A DNA stretch of 64,000 nucleotides from Lysinibacillus cavernae (GCF_009724685.1 NZ_WMEF01000013.1:61399-125398); one strand, 5' to 3'. Counted from the first letter of the stretch, positions 1-8,774 are shown. Numbers and translations: made by a program. Notes: generated by a model not told the origin, from the letters alone.

Positions 1-414
1 GCGAAAGCTGTACAAGGTATTACAGCATTAATACAGTCCATGCAGCAAAATGTAGAAGTAGTTGTTAAACAAATGAACGAACAAGTGGCATTTGCTACGA
101 AGGAAGCTGATCGCGTTTCTGAAACTACGACAGCAGTAGAAGGAATGTCTTCCAATGTACATGAAATGGCAACAGCTATTGTTGAGATTTCTTCTTTAAT
201 TGAACAACAAATGCATAATATTGAAACGACAGCTCGACAATCGCAAGAAGTCGCAGCTATTGCAGAAGAAACGTCAGCAGGTGCACAGGAAGTTCGTAGT
301 GCAGCTGAAGAGCAAGCGCATGCAATCGAACAAGTAGAGCATCTTGCTCAAAGTTTAAAAAAGCAATCGGAAGCATTGCATAAAATGATTCAACAATTTG
401 ATAGACAAGCATAG
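1..414 (+). CDS. Methyl-accepting chemotaxis protein, C-terminal part (partial at window start)
   Basis: The reading frame is open from base 1, so the gene begins before the window; only the last 137 residues are visible. They form the end of a chemoreceptor cytoplasmic signalling domain: a long Ala/Glu/Gln-rich helix with the pattern IAEETSAGAQEVRSAAEEQ near the C terminus, typical of the methylation and adaptation helix. Such receptors relay ligand binding to the CheA/CheW kinase complex at the cell pole. The sensor and membrane part cannot be seen, so the ligand is unknown. A clear terminator follows directly. In Bacillus subtilis other genes (the ywl group) precede rpiB, so a receptor here is a local difference. 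Confidence 0.85.
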   Translation, partial: AKAVQGITALIQSMQQNVEVVVKQMNEQVAFATKEADRVSETTTAVEGMSSNVHEMATAIVEISSLIEQQMHNIETTARQSQEVAAIAEETSAGAQEVRSAAEEQAHAIEQVEHLAQSLKKQSEALHKMIQQFDRQA

Positions 415-420
415 ACCTAT

Positions 421-470
421 AGACTCTACAAAAATGCGACGTAAAATCGGATTTATGTAGAGTCTTTTTT
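421..470 (+). terminator. Rho-independent terminator after the chemoreceptor
   Basis: AGACTCTACA (421-430) pairs perfectly with TGTAGAGTCT (456-465), followed by a run of T to 470. It ends the chemoreceptor transcript. Confidence 0.8.
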
Positions 471-1020
471 CTTGATTCAGCTAAAGAGTTCTTCCTCTAA
501 GGCAGAGATGAATGCTTGTTTTGTTTTTTCAGCTAGTGTTCAAACGCCTGAATCACGAAATAACCTTCGGCGGATGTCATAGGACGAGCCAGTATCAGGT
601 TACAGCTACTCGTTAGTTCAAAAAATCTGTACGCATTGTGTATCTACGCGAAAAGTGAAGCGTCTGCAGCAATTAATTCTAGGTGTAAGACATTACCAGA
701 CGAACAGTCATCTTCATTTAATAGAGAACTTTTATCTAAGCGCCACATTCTGTCGAAGCGTTTATGTCCACGGTAAGTAAAAAGCTAAAAAAACTTTAGA
801 AGATGGAATATTACAACAAAAGACCGTTATCCGAACTTATTAACATGATATTCACACTATCCACAGAAAAGTAGCTTTAAAAGTGAATATTTTTATGTTA
901 GAATACAATAAACGTTCGTCTTTTAGGAGAAATCAGCATAAAAATACAAGAAAAATCATGTTATTCTTCAGAAAGAAGTGGTACACTAAGGTTGACTATA
1001 ATTCGAAAAGAGGGAACCCA
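471..1020. other. Intergenic region with no recognisable gene
   Basis: About 550 bases between the chemoreceptor terminator and rpiB. All frames are interrupted often and no ribosome binding site precedes a plausible ORF. The stretch 640-780 has short open pieces in different frames, as expected of decayed coding sequence, but I cannot name a parent. A perfect TATAAT at 997-1002 is a possible -10 box for rpiB, but no good -35 is 16-18 bases upstream and the start codon is only 18 bases downstream, so I hold this weakly. Confidence 0.4.
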
Positions 1021-1458
1021 GTGAGAATAGCAATTTCTTCTGATCACGGAGGCAATAACTTACGTCGTGAGATTATGCAGCTATTAGATGAACTTCATAT
1101 TAGCTACGAAGATTTTGGTCCACAATCTGCGGATTCAGTAGACTATCCAGATTTTGCAAAACCAGTTTCTGATGGTGTTGCAAACGGAGAATTTGATAAA
1201 GGTATTTTAATTTGTGGCACAGGGATTGGTATGTCCATTGCTGCTAATAAGGTAAAGGGCATTCGTTGTGCATTAGTGCATGATGTATTTAGTGCCAAGG
1301 CAACGCGTTGCCATAATGACTCAAATGTTTTAGCAATGGGTGAACGTGTCATTGGTCCAGGCCTTGCACGTGAAATTGTACAAACATGGCTAGCAACAGA
1401 TTTCGAAGGTGGCCGTCATACACGCCGCATCGAAAAAATTACTGAACTAGAGCAATAA
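1021..1458 (+). CDS. rpiB: Ribose-5-phosphate isomerase B family protein (YwlF-like)
   Basis: A 145-residue sugar-phosphate isomerase of the RpiB/LacAB family, which interconverts ribose 5-phosphate and ribulose 5-phosphate in the pentose phosphate pathway. Family motifs are clear: SSDHGG at the N terminus, the catalytic cysteine loop CGTGIGMSIAANK, and HNDSNVLAMG. I start at the GTG at 1021, preceded by AGAGGG, because the protein then begins VRIAISSDHGG like the family; the frame stays open upstream to 883 but that extension has no family similarity. In B. subtilis the orthologue also sits just before ywlG and glyA. Substrate preference (ribose or another pentose/hexose phosphate) cannot be told from sequence. 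Confidence 0.9.
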   Translation: MRIAISSDHGGNNLRREIMQLLDELHISYEDFGPQSADSVDYPDFAKPVSDGVANGEFDKGILICGTGIGMSIAANKVKGIRCALVHDVFSAKATRCHNDSNVLAMGERVIGPGLAREIVQTWLATDFEGGRHTRRIEKITELEQ

Positions 1459-1465
1459 AAGGTTC

Positions 1466-1512
1466 ATTATGCCATGCTTGGCATTCGTCAAGGATGTCAT
1501 ACATGGCATAAT
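1466..1512 (+). other. Competing inverted repeats between rpiB and ywlG
   Basis: ATTATGCCATG (1466-1476) is perfectly complementary to CATGGCATAAT (1502-1512). The same left arm can instead form a short hairpin with TGGCAT at 1479-1484 (ATGCCA, loop TGCT). No T run follows, so this is not a standard terminator. The two folds exclude each other and lie just upstream of the ywlG ribosome binding site. Confidence 0.5.
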
Positions 1513-1544
1513 CTTAATGGATATATATGAAGGAGCTGAGCTTA

Positions 1545-2087
1545 ATGGTTGTAAACCAAATACGAGCACATTTGACTCAGTTACTCAGTGAATTTGAAGA
1601 GCAGGTAACATTACGACCTCATACAATTTTTGTCGTAGGATGCTCTACATCTGAAGTGATTGGTCAGAAAATTGGCACAGCAGGTGCATTGGAAATAGCT
1701 GAAGCAATTTTTGAACCGTTACAAGAATTTACAGCGAAACATCAACTACATTTAGCGTTTCAAGGTTGTGAGCATATTAACCGCGCCATTACGATGGAAG
1801 CATCAACAGCTGAAAAATTTGGCTACGATGCAGTGGCGGTAGTCCCAGTACGAACGGCAGGTGGATCTATGTCTGCGTATGCCTATACGCAATTTGCTAA
1901 CCCTGTGGTTGTGGAATCAATACAGGCACATGCAGGTATTGATATTGGACAAACATTAATTGGTATGCATTTGAAAGCAGTAGCTGTACCAGTTCGAACA
2001 TCAGTGAAAATGGTGGGAGAAGCAGTTGTCACGATTGCAACAACGCGTCCAAAGCTAATTGGCGGAGAACGTGCTGTATATAAATAG
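1545..2087 (+). CDS. ywlG: YwlG family protein (TIGR01440/DUF436)
   Basis: A 180-residue cytoplasmic protein of the YwlG family, conserved next to glyA in many Firmicutes but without an assigned reaction that I know of. The start at 1545 is chosen because AAGGAG lies at 1530-1535, 9 bases before it; an in-frame ATG at 1527 would place this site inside the gene. Length equals the B. subtilis protein as I recall it. Recognisable stretches are the N-terminal FVVGCSTSEV and the region around FQGCEHINRA. It lies 58 bases before glyA on the same strand without a terminator between, so the two are probably co-transcribed with rpiB. Confidence 0.85.
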   Translation: MVVNQIRAHLTQLLSEFEEQVTLRPHTIFVVGCSTSEVIGQKIGTAGALEIAEAIFEPLQEFTAKHQLHLAFQGCEHINRAITMEASTAEKFGYDAVAVVPVRTAGGSMSAYAYTQFANPVVVESIQAHAGIDIGQTLIGMHLKAVAVPVRTSVKMVGEAVVTIATTRPKLIGGERAVYK

Positions 2088-2145
2088 TTACCGCTGATAT
2101 TAGTGGTATAGTTAAATAATGATACTTTGGGAGGCTTTATCTAAC

Positions 2146-3387
2146 ATGGCATATGAAAAATTAGCAGTACAAGACAAAGCAGTATTAGATGGAATTCTTG
2201 CAGAAAAAAAACGTCAACAAGCAAATATTGAATTAATTGCATCAGAAAACTTTGTATCCGAAGCGGTTATGGAAGCGCAAGGATCAGTATTGACAAATAA
2301 ATACGCTGAAGGCTATCCAGGTAAACGCTACTATGGTGGTTGTGAACATGTAGACGTAGTAGAAGATATTGCACGTGACCGTGTGAAAGAAATCTTCGGG
2401 GCAGAATATGCAAACGTACAACCACACTCTGGTGCGCAAGCAAACATGGCTGTTTACCACACGATTTTAGAACCAGGTGACACAGTTCTTGGTATGAACC
2501 TTTCTCATGGTGGTCACTTAACACATGGATCGCCAGTAAACTTTTCTGGTATCCTATACAACTTTGTGGAATACGGCGTAACGGAAGATGCACAAGTAAT
2601 TGATTACGAAGATGTACGTCAAAAAGCATTAGAACATAAACCGAAACTTATTGTTGCGGGTGCTTCTGCATACCCACGTGAAATTGACTTCTCTAAATTC
2701 CGTGAAATCGCAGACGAAGTGGGCGCATACTTCATGGTAGATATGGCACACATTGCTGGTCTTGTAGCAGCAGGCGAACATCAATCACCAGTACCATATG
2801 CTGATTTTGTTACATCAACAACACATAAAACTTTACGTGGACCACGTGGTGGATTAATTCTTGCTTCAAAAGAATGGGAGCAAAAATTAAATAAATCTGT
2901 ATTCCCAGGAATTCAAGGTGGCCCATTAATGCATGTCATTGCTGCTAAAGCTGTAGCATTTGGCGAAGCGTTACAACCAGAATTTAAAGACTATGCAAAG
3001 CAAATTAAAGCGAATGCCAAAGCTTTGGCAGAAGTACTAATTGCTGAAGGTGTTGAAATTGTCTCTGGTGGTACAGATAACCACTTATTACTGCTAAATG
3101 TTAAATCTCTTGGTTTAACAGGTAAAGTAGCAGAGCATGCACTAGATGAAGTGGGTATTACAACTAATAAAAACACAATCCCTTATGATACTGAATCTCC
3201 ATTTGTTACTTCTGGTATTCGTATTGGTACGCCAGCTGTTACTTCTCGCGGCTTTAAAGAAGAAGATATGAAAGAAGTTGGAGCAATTATTGCAGCGGTT
3301 CTTAAAAACCCAGAAGATGAAGCAGTTAAAGCGGAAGCAAAAGATCGTGTGAAAGCATTAACTGATAAACATCCTTTATACGTATAA
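2146..3387 (+). CDS. glyA: Serine hydroxymethyltransferase
   Basis: GlyA is a PLP-dependent cytosolic enzyme that converts serine and tetrahydrofolate to glycine and 5,10-methylene-tetrahydrofolate, the main source of one-carbon units. The 413-residue product is full length. The PLP-binding lysine is in [13 protein letters not shown], and the N-terminal substrate region [11 protein letters not shown] and the [12 protein letters not shown] motif are intact. The ATG at 2146 is preceded by TTGGGAGG; an in-frame ATG at 2119 lies upstream of that site and is rejected. A terminator follows. The rpiB-ywlG-glyA-upp order is Bacillaceae-like except for the GGDEF/EAL gene inserted before upp. Confidence 0.97.
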   Translation: MAYEKLAVQDKAVLDGILAEKKRQQANIELIASENFVSEAVMEAQGSVLTNKYAEGYPGKRYYGGCEHVDVVEDIARDRVKEIFGAEYANVQPHSGAQANMAVYHTILEPGDTVLGMNLSHGGHLTHGSPVNFSGILYNFVEYGVTEDAQVIDYEDVRQKALEHKPKLIVAGASAYPREIDFSKFREIADEVGAYFMVDMAHIAGLVAAGEHQSPVPYADFVTSTTHKTLRGPRGGLILASKEWEQKLNKSVFPGIQGGPLMHVIAAKAVAFGEALQPEFKDYAKQIKANAKALAEVLIAEGVEIVSGGTDNHLLLLNVKSLGLTGKVAEHALDEVGITTNKNTIPYDTESPFVTSGIRIGTPAVTSRGFKEEDMKEVGAIIAAVLKNPEDEAVKAEAKDRVKALTDKHPLYV

Positions 3388-3396
3388 TAGAATAAT

Positions 3397-3447
3397 AAGA
3401 CTGTGTTTAAAGTAACATTTTCACTTTAAGCACGGTCTTTTATTTTG
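3397..3447 (+). terminator. Rho-independent terminator after glyA
   Basis: A stem with arms 3397-3413 and 3422-3439 (AAGACTGTGTTTAAAGT against its near-complement CACTTTAAGCACGGTCTT), with two mismatched or G-U positions, followed by T-rich sequence. Confidence 0.8.
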
Positions 3448-3666
3448 TAAATTAAGTATAATAATGTAAAATAATATTTTTTCTAACAAAGTAGAATAAT
3501 CCTTTTATTTTTGAATAAATTTACATAAAACCAGTATAAAGGGATATATTGTTATAGACTGAGGACAAATAATGTCCTGGAAAAGAAGTTTTTTTTAATA
3601 AAAGTGAAAATTTAATTAAATTTTATGTACAATGGAAATGGGATGAAGTGATAAAGGAGGGGTTTT

Positions 3667-5823
3667 ATGGTCACTAAATCGTTAGGCATAGATCATGATG
3701 TATTATTAAACAGTATTCGTAAATTAGGGGATAAATCTAAGGAAAGCTATGTGATTTTTGATGCGATAAATCATCATTGCATACTAGACTGTAATGATTC
3801 TTTTTACATGCTTACAAATTCTTCGCGGTCACAAGTCCTAAATACTGATTATTTTTCATGGCTATCGGTGGATGAAAAAAAGACAACTATTGAAATGATT
3901 AAAGAAAAAATACATAACGGCATAATGGTACAAGCGAAGCTATACCATAACGGCATCAATAAACCTCCCTTTTGGGCAGAAATACAAACTCTGCCATTTT
4001 GCAATGAAGCAAATGTAACGCAATTTGTTTTAGTACTTGTGAAGGATGTTACGTATTGCCATACAGAAGACTTCTTAATGCGTTTAGAAAATGATATGTA
4101 CAAGGCAATTGAGAGGGATAGCTCATTTGAACAAAAGATGAAGATTATTTGCCATGGGCTAGATAAATTTTTTATGCCGAATATTTCAAGTATGGTCCTC
4201 ATTAAAACGGAAGCAAACCTGTTACAAGTTTTTACAGGTGATAGAGTGGAAAGTGTACCGAAGTGCTGTGAGAACAACGAATTTTTTAGCAAGGTTATGC
4301 TATCCGAAACTTCTACTTTAATTGAAGATTTAGATGAGGCTGATATTCCTAAAGAACATAAACAATATGCTGCTTTATCCCAAAGACCATATGGATGGTT
4401 TATACCAATACGCAATCAACAACGACAAGTGATAGGGCTTTTTTCGATATTTTGTAAAAAAACACATAGTGACCAAACGTTTTATAAAAATATGTTTCGT
4501 AAAATGGGAGCACTTGTTGCACTAGCCTTCACGTATGCAAGAACCCAGGAAAAAATTTGGGATTTAGCCTATACAGATATTACAACGGGTCTACCTAATC
4601 GCCACAGCTTTGTTAATACCATTGAAAAAGAGATTGAACATGGTCAAAGCGGTTTTATTAAAATAATAAAACCAAGTGAATTTCATCAAGTAGTTGAACT
4701 ATATGGACGCGAAATAGGTGATGAACTTTTAAGACAACTCGCTAAACGCCTTGAACAAGACAAGCCGGAATACAATGAATATGTTGCTAGATTTACAAGT
4801 TCTAGTCTCATACTGTCTACGATGACACATAATGAAAATTTGAATGATTATGAATTGAGGATAAAAGAAACGGTTCGTCAACCCTTTATTATTGGAGGAA
4901 AGCAAATCTATATTACGTTAAAAACAGGGATTGCTTCCTATGATAATGACACAAAGATCAATGATGCTATTCGTTTTGCTGATAACGCTCTATCTTTTGC
5001 AACCGATAAGCCAGGCACATATACTGAAATATTTACAACAGAAAAAAATGATGTGCTGGTACAGAAAATGACTGTTTTAAACCATCTGTCACAAGCAATC
5101 AAAAATAAAGAAATAACTGTCCATTTACAGCCTAAAGTAGATTTACGTAATGGAGAAATACAAAGTATTGAAGCACTAGCACGTTGGGTGTCCCCTAAAC
5201 TTGGTTTTGTTTCACCGGCAATCTTTATTCCAGTAGCAGAGAGCGTGGGAAAAGTTCGGGAAATTGATGTTCTTGTTTTAGAGACCGTGCTTAAGTGGCT
5301 TTGGGAACGTCAGCGATCAGGAAAGAAATTAGTGAAAATAGCAGTCAATATTTCACCTGATCATTTTTACTATACGCATTTCGTTCAGGATACATTGAAA
5401 CTAGTTCGGAAATATAATATTGACCCTAGTTATATCATATTAGAGGTAACAGAAAATATTGGCTTAGTAGATTTCCAATCTGCCTTTAAAATTATCCAAG
5501 AGTTAAAAAGCTATGGCTTTAGAACTTCAGTAGATGATTTTGGGACAGGCTTTTCTTCATTAAGCTATCTGCAACAGTTGCCATTCACTGAATTAAAGAT
5601 TGACCGTAGCTTTATCAATGCCATTGAAGATGCAGCAACACTTGCTATTGTACGCTCCATTATTCAGTTGGCTTTAAATTTAGGGATGACCTCTGTAGCA
5701 GAGGGAATTGAAACAGAAGAACAGGTTGAAATTTTACGTGCGCTAGGTTGTACAATAGGACAAGGATACTTTTATTTTAAGCCAATGCCAATTGAACAGT
5801 TAGATACAATACTAGATCAATAA
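3667..5823 (+). CDS. PAS/GAF/GGDEF/EAL protein, predicted c-di-GMP phosphodiesterase
   Basis: A 718-residue signalling protein. Order read from sequence: PAS-like domain (about 25-125), GAF-like domain (about 140-290), GGDEF domain (about 300-450), EAL domain (about 465-715). The GGDEF signature is lost: the expected site reads RFTSSSLI, so cyclase activity is not expected. The EAL domain looks complete: EALARW near residue 502, NIS, EVTEN, DDFGTGFSSLSYL, KIDRSF, EGIE. It therefore probably hydrolyses c-di-GMP, with the dead GGDEF domain perhaps sensing GTP. No transmembrane segment is evident, so it should be cytosolic. AAGGAGGG lies just before the ATG. It stands alone between two terminators, interrupting the usual glyA-upp order. 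Confidence 0.9.
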   Translation: MVTKSLGIDHDVLLNSIRKLGDKSKESYVIFDAINHHCILDCNDSFYMLTNSSRSQVLNTDYFSWLSVDEKKTTIEMIKEKIHNGIMVQAKLYHNGINKPPFWAEIQTLPFCNEANVTQFVLVLVKDVTYCHTEDFLMRLENDMYKAIERDSSFEQKMKIICHGLDKFFMPNISSMVLIKTEANLLQVFTGDRVESVPKCCENNEFFSKVMLSETSTLIEDLDEADIPKEHKQYAALSQRPYGWFIPIRNQQRQVIGLFSIFCKKTHSDQTFYKNMFRKMGALVALAFTYARTQEKIWDLAYTDITTGLPNRHSFVNTIEKEIEHGQSGFIKIIKPSEFHQVVELYGREIGDELLRQLAKRLEQDKPEYNEYVARFTSSSLILSTMTHNENLNDYELRIKETVRQPFIIGGKQIYITLKTGIASYDNDTKINDAIRFADNALSFATDKPGTYTEIFTTEKNDVLVQKMTVLNHLSQAIKNKEITVHLQPKVDLRNGEIQSIEALARWVSPKLGFVSPAIFIPVAESVGKVREIDVLVLETVLKWLWERQRSGKKLVKIAVNISPDHFYYTHFVQDTLKLVRKYNIDPSYIILEVTENIGLVDFQSAFKIIQELKSYGFRTSVDDFGTGFSSLSYLQQLPFTELKIDRSFINAIEDAATLAIVRSIIQLALNLGMTSVAEGIETEEQVEILRALGCTIGQGYFYFKPMPIEQLDTILDQ

Positions 5824-5852
5824 CTTATTTTGGCCAAAAGAAATATGACAAT

Positions 5853-5893
5853 AGGAGTCGTCCTAAATTTATTTTTGAGGCGACTCCTTTTTT
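5853..5893 (+). terminator. Rho-independent terminator after the GGDEF/EAL gene
   Basis: AGGAGTCGTCCT (5853-5864) pairs with AGGCGACTCCT (5878-5888) and is followed by T5. Its 3' half overlaps the upp promoter. Confidence 0.85.
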
Positions 5894-5903
5894 CTGTTAT
5901 ACT
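5875..5903 (+). promoter_or_regulatory. Candidate sigma-A promoter of upp
   Basis: TTGAGG (5875-5880), 17 bases, then TATACT (5898-5903) with TGT directly before it, an extended -10. It lies inside the terminator of the preceding gene, a compact arrangement. Confidence 0.55.
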
Positions 5904-5947
5904 AGTTGAGATAAAAATGAAATCCGAACGGTTAGGAGAGATTCCCT

Positions 5948-6577
5948 TTGAGCAAAGTCTATGTATTTGATCATCCACTAATCCAACATAAGTTAACTTA
6001 TATCCGCGACAAGAGTACAGGAACAAAAGAATTTCGTGAGCTAGTAGACGAAGTAGCAACACTTATGGCATTTGAAATCACACGTGATATGCCAGTAGAG
6101 GAAATTGAAATTGAAACACCTGTAACAATTGCAAAAACAAAAGTACTTTCTGGTAAAAAGCTTGCGATTGTACCAATTCTTCGTGCAGGTATCGGCATGG
6201 TAGATGGTGTATTAAAGCTTATCCCAGCGGCTAAAGTTGGTCATATTGGTCTTTATCGTGACCCTGAAACATTAAAACCAGTTGAATATTATGCAAAACT
6301 TCCAGCAGATGTTGAAGAACGTGATTTCATCATTGTAGATCCTATGCTTGCAACTGGTGGTTCAGCAGTGGAAGCTATCAATTCACTGAAAAAACGTGGT
6401 GCTAAAAACATTAAATTCATGTGCTTAATCGCTGCACCAGAGGGTGTAAAAGCTATTCAAGAAGAACATTCAGATGTAGATATTTATATTGCTGCACTGG
6501 ATGAGAAATTAAACGATCATGGCTATATTGTACCTGGTTTAGGTGATGCAGGAGACCGTCTATTCGGTACAAAATAA
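5948..6577 (+). CDS. upp: Uracil phosphoribosyltransferase
   Basis: Upp joins uracil and PRPP to give UMP in pyrimidine salvage, in the cytosol. The 209-residue length matches the family. The PRPP-binding motif is [10 protein letters not shown], and the C-terminal uracil loop [11 protein letters not shown] is intact. The start is a TTG at 5948, seven bases after AGGAGAG, giving [21 protein letters not shown], the usual N terminus. It has its own promoter candidate and is followed by hairpins before mnaA. In B. subtilis it also lies between glyA and the atp operon. Confidence 0.97.
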   Translation: MSKVYVFDHPLIQHKLTYIRDKSTGTKEFRELVDEVATLMAFEITRDMPVEEIEIETPVTIAKTKVLSGKKLAIVPILRAGIGMVDGVLKLIPAAKVGHIGLYRDPETLKPVEYYAKLPADVEERDFIIVDPMLATGGSAVEAINSLKKRGAKNIKFMCLIAAPEGVKAIQEEHSDVDIYIAALDEKLNDHGYIVPGLGDAGDRLFGTK

Positions 6578-6592
6578 AATCAATATATGAAA

Positions 6593-6652
6593 TTTCCTCA
6601 TTTAGGAAACTAATAACTTGTGAAAGCGTCCTTCAAATTGAAGGGCGTTTCA
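6593..6652 (+). other. Two hairpins after upp
   Basis: TTTCCT/AGGAAA (6593-6609) and a longer stem at 6621-6652 (TGAAAGCGTCCTTCAA against its near-complement). Neither has a proper T run, so they may slow or trim transcripts but not end them; upp and mnaA could be partly co-transcribed. Confidence 0.45.
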
Positions 6653-6743
6653 TAGTATGTTTAGGTAAGTACGCCTCTTAATGGGTATTAACGGGTGTGG
6701 TGGATCTTTTCATACAATAACAAAAAGGACGGTGCAGATCATT

Positions 6744-7865
6744 TTGACAAAGAAATGGAAAGTAATGACGATTTTTGGTACAAGACCAGAAGCAATTAAA
6801 ATGGCTCCTCTCGTTTTAGAGTTACAAAAGTATCCTGAGCAAATAGAATCTATTGTAACCGTAACAGCTCAGCATCGCCAAATGCTCGACCAAGTACTAG
6901 AGACATTTAAAATTACGCCGAACTATGATTTAAATATTATGAAGGATCGTCAAACATTAATTGATGTCACTACAAACGCTTTACAAGGCTTAGATAAAGT
7001 TATGAAAGAAGCGCAACCAGATATCGTTTTGGTTCATGGTGATACAGCAACAACTTTCATTGCGAGCTTGGCTGCGTTCTACAATCAAATTGCTATAGGG
7101 CATGTGGAAGCGGGTCTTCGCACATGGAACAAGTATTCACCATACCCAGAGGAAATGAATCGCCAACTAACAGGTGTTATGGCTGATTTACATTTTGCAC
7201 CAACTGAAGTATCTAAAAAGAACCTTCTTGATGAAAATAAAAATTCAGAGACGATTTTTGTTACTGGTAATACAGCGATTGACGCGTTAGCAACAACTGT
7301 TAGCGAGCATTACACACATCCTGTATTAGATAAAATAGGCGAAGATCGCATGATATTATTAACAGCACATCGCCGCGAAAATCTAGGTGAACCAATGCGC
7401 CATATGTTCAAAGCGATTACTAGAATTTTAGCTGAGCATGAGGACGTACAAGTTGTATACCCAGTCCATATGAATCCAGCTGTCAGAGAAATCGCAAATG
7501 AAATCTTAGGCGACAATGAACGAGTACATTTAATAGAACCTCTTGAAGTGTTTGATTTCCATAACTTTGCAGCAAATTCTTATATGATCTTAACGGACTC
7601 AGGTGGTGTACAAGAGGAAGCCCCTTCATTAGGGAAACCGGTGCTTGTTCTTAGGGACACAACAGAACGTCCAGAAGGCATTGCAGCTGGAACGTTAAAG
7701 CTAGCAGGAACAGAAGAGGAAACAATTTACGCCTTAGCAAAGGAATTACTAACAGATAAAAACGCTTATGAAGCAATGGCAAAAGCATCAAATCCTTATG
7801 GGGATGGACATGCATCTAAGCGTATTGTAGAGGCACTGCTAGGATTTTTACAAAAAACGAATTAA
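6744..7865 (+). CDS. mnaA: UDP-N-acetylglucosamine 2-epimerase (non-hydrolysing)
   Basis: This enzyme interconverts UDP-GlcNAc and UDP-ManNAc, the ManNAc donor for wall teichoic acid linkage units and for SLH-binding secondary wall polymer. Motifs: GTRPEAIKMAP at the N terminus, HRRENLG, and the nucleotide-binding DSGGVQEEAPSLGKP. The start is the TTG at 6744, giving MTKKWKVMTIFGTRPEAIK like the B. subtilis protein; the upstream site AAAAAGGACGG is modest and rather far. Length is 373 residues. Within this window the likely users of its product are TagA (37.8 kb) and, further on, CsaB (33.3 kb). A strong terminator follows. Confidence 0.93.
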   Translation: MTKKWKVMTIFGTRPEAIKMAPLVLELQKYPEQIESIVTVTAQHRQMLDQVLETFKITPNYDLNIMKDRQTLIDVTTNALQGLDKVMKEAQPDIVLVHGDTATTFIASLAAFYNQIAIGHVEAGLRTWNKYSPYPEEMNRQLTGVMADLHFAPTEVSKKNLLDENKNSETIFVTGNTAIDALATTVSEHYTHPVLDKIGEDRMILLTAHRRENLGEPMRHMFKAITRILAEHEDVQVVYPVHMNPAVREIANEILGDNERVHLIEPLEVFDFHNFAANSYMILTDSGGVQEEAPSLGKPVLVLRDTTERPEGIAAGTLKLAGTEEETIYALAKELLTDKNAYEAMAKASNPYGDGHASKRIVEALLGFLQKTN

Positions 7866-7918
7866 TGTACTATTTTTTAATTCTAAAAAATAAGTCTAAT
7901 GTACCTATTGAAATGGGT

Positions 7919-7962
7919 AAGCTAATTTACGAGCATAAACATGTCGTAAATTAGCTTTTTTT
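7919..7962 (+). terminator. Rho-independent terminator after mnaA
   Basis: A perfect 14-bp stem, AAGCTAATTTACGA (7919-7932) with TCGTAAATTAGCTT (7944-7957), then T5. Confidence 0.92.
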
Positions 7963-8013
7963 ATGCGTGGGAAGGTTGTGAACTTTTGAAACTATGAAAT
8001 TTCATACACAAAT

Positions 8014-8031
8014 TTGTCAACAATTTGACAA
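8014..8031. promoter_or_regulatory. Rex-like inverted repeat upstream of the atp promoter
   Basis: TTGTCAACAATTTGACAA is a perfect 7-4-7 inverted repeat. The low-GC Gram-positive Rex operator is TTGTGAA-N4-TTCACAA; here only the fifth base of each half differs, symmetrically. It lies 36 bases upstream of the candidate -35 box. The resemblance is seen; regulation is inferred. Confidence 0.35.
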
Positions 8032-8067
8032 GAGTATAGAGGCTGTGAAGTTTTTCTCCTTTACCAA

Positions 8068-8096
8068 TTGACTTCAAATATCACCTATTGTATGCT
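8068..8096 (+). promoter_or_regulatory. Candidate sigma-A promoter of the atp operon
   Basis: TTGACT (8068-8073), 17 bases, TATGCT (8091-8096). It is the best-matching pair in the region before atpI. Confidence 0.45.
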
Positions 8097-8310
8097 TACA
8101 AAGGGTAAGAATGATAAGGGTTTCAGTTCAAAATAGGACGTTGAAACACTTGTTATATCAACTTTCTACTAAATTGACAGTTCAAAATAAAACTGTCGAT
8201 TTGCAACGTTCTGTGCGTTTCGGTTTTTACCGAGCAGGTAAGGGGTGTAAGTTATTTTTTGGGCATTTACACCTGAAATTGAAATGACTCTCCCATTACT
8301 ATTCCGCTGT

Positions 8311-8336
8311 GAGTAGTGCTTTTCACTGCTCTTTTC
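8311..8336 (+). terminator. Terminator-like hairpin in the atp leader
   Basis: GAGTAGTG (8311-8318), loop CTTTT, CACTGCTC (8324-8331), then TTTTC. All eight positions pair (one G-U). It lies about 70 bases before atpI and could act as an attenuator or a simple RNA fold. Confidence 0.4.
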
Positions 8337-8402
8337 TGATTTCACATAGTGGTCAGCAAACGTTTTCATTACTCGAAAAAATGATTCAGGAGATTACAAC
8401 CA

Positions 8403-8774
8403 ATGCTAGATTTGCATCACATTTTTGCTGTGCAGAAGAGGGCGTTATTTTTTTTGCTTGCACTCTGCGCATTAGGCTGGGGATTTACATCCTATCAAAC
8501 TGTATTTGCGGGCATCGCAGTCGGTGCATTCTTTGGTACGTATAACTTTTGGATTTTAGTTCGCCGTATGGAGAAGTTTGACAGATCCATTAGTGAAGGG
8601 AAGAAAATAGGCTCACTTGGTACAGCGCTTCGCTTTGGATCAGGTGTTGCGGCAGTCGCAATAGCCATTTCGTTGCCAAACTATTTTCACTTAATTAGCA
8701 CGGTAATAGGGCTAATGATTCCGTACGTTTTTCTCTTTGTCGAGAGAATTGTGTCACATGTAAGGAACCGCTAA
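8403..8774 (+). CDS. atpI: ATP synthase assembly protein I
   Basis: A 123-residue membrane protein with four hydrophobic segments, the normal form of AtpI, which helps assemble the c-ring and has been linked to magnesium uptake in bacilli. Sequence is poorly conserved in this family; identification rests on size, four-helix pattern (about 15-35, 36-55, 72-92, 95-115) and position directly before atpB. CAGGAG lies at about 8388-8393. First gene of the operon, after the long leader. Confidence 0.85.
   Translation: MLDLHHIFAVQKRALFFLLALCALGWGFTSYQTVFAGIAVGAFFGTYNFWILVRRMEKFDRSISEGKKIGSLGTALRFGSGVAAVAIAISLPNYFHLISTVIGLMIPYVFLFVERIVSHVRNR

Larger units (their letters stand above)
7963..8402 (+). 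promoter_or_regulatory. Long leader of the atp operon
   Basis: About 440 non-coding bases hold, in order: a 12-base palindrome ATGAAATTTCAT (7994-8005), an 18-base Rex-like inverted repeat (8014-8031), a promoter candidate (8068-8096), two copies of CAGTTCAAAATA, each inside a small hairpin (around 8124-8147 and 8177-8196), a 7-bp stem GGTGTAA/TTACACC (about 8243-8273), and a hairpin at 8311-8331 followed by TTTTC. If the promoter is right, the leader RNA is about 300 nt. Confidence 0.5.

Noticed and set aside
883..1020. N-terminal extension of rpiB
   Set aside because: The extra 46 residues have no family similarity, and a ribosome site lies directly before the GTG at 1021.
3448..3666. c-di-GMP riboswitch before the GGDEF/EAL gene
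   Set aside because: No GEMM-like conserved core was seen; only a small hairpin AGGACA/TGTCCT.
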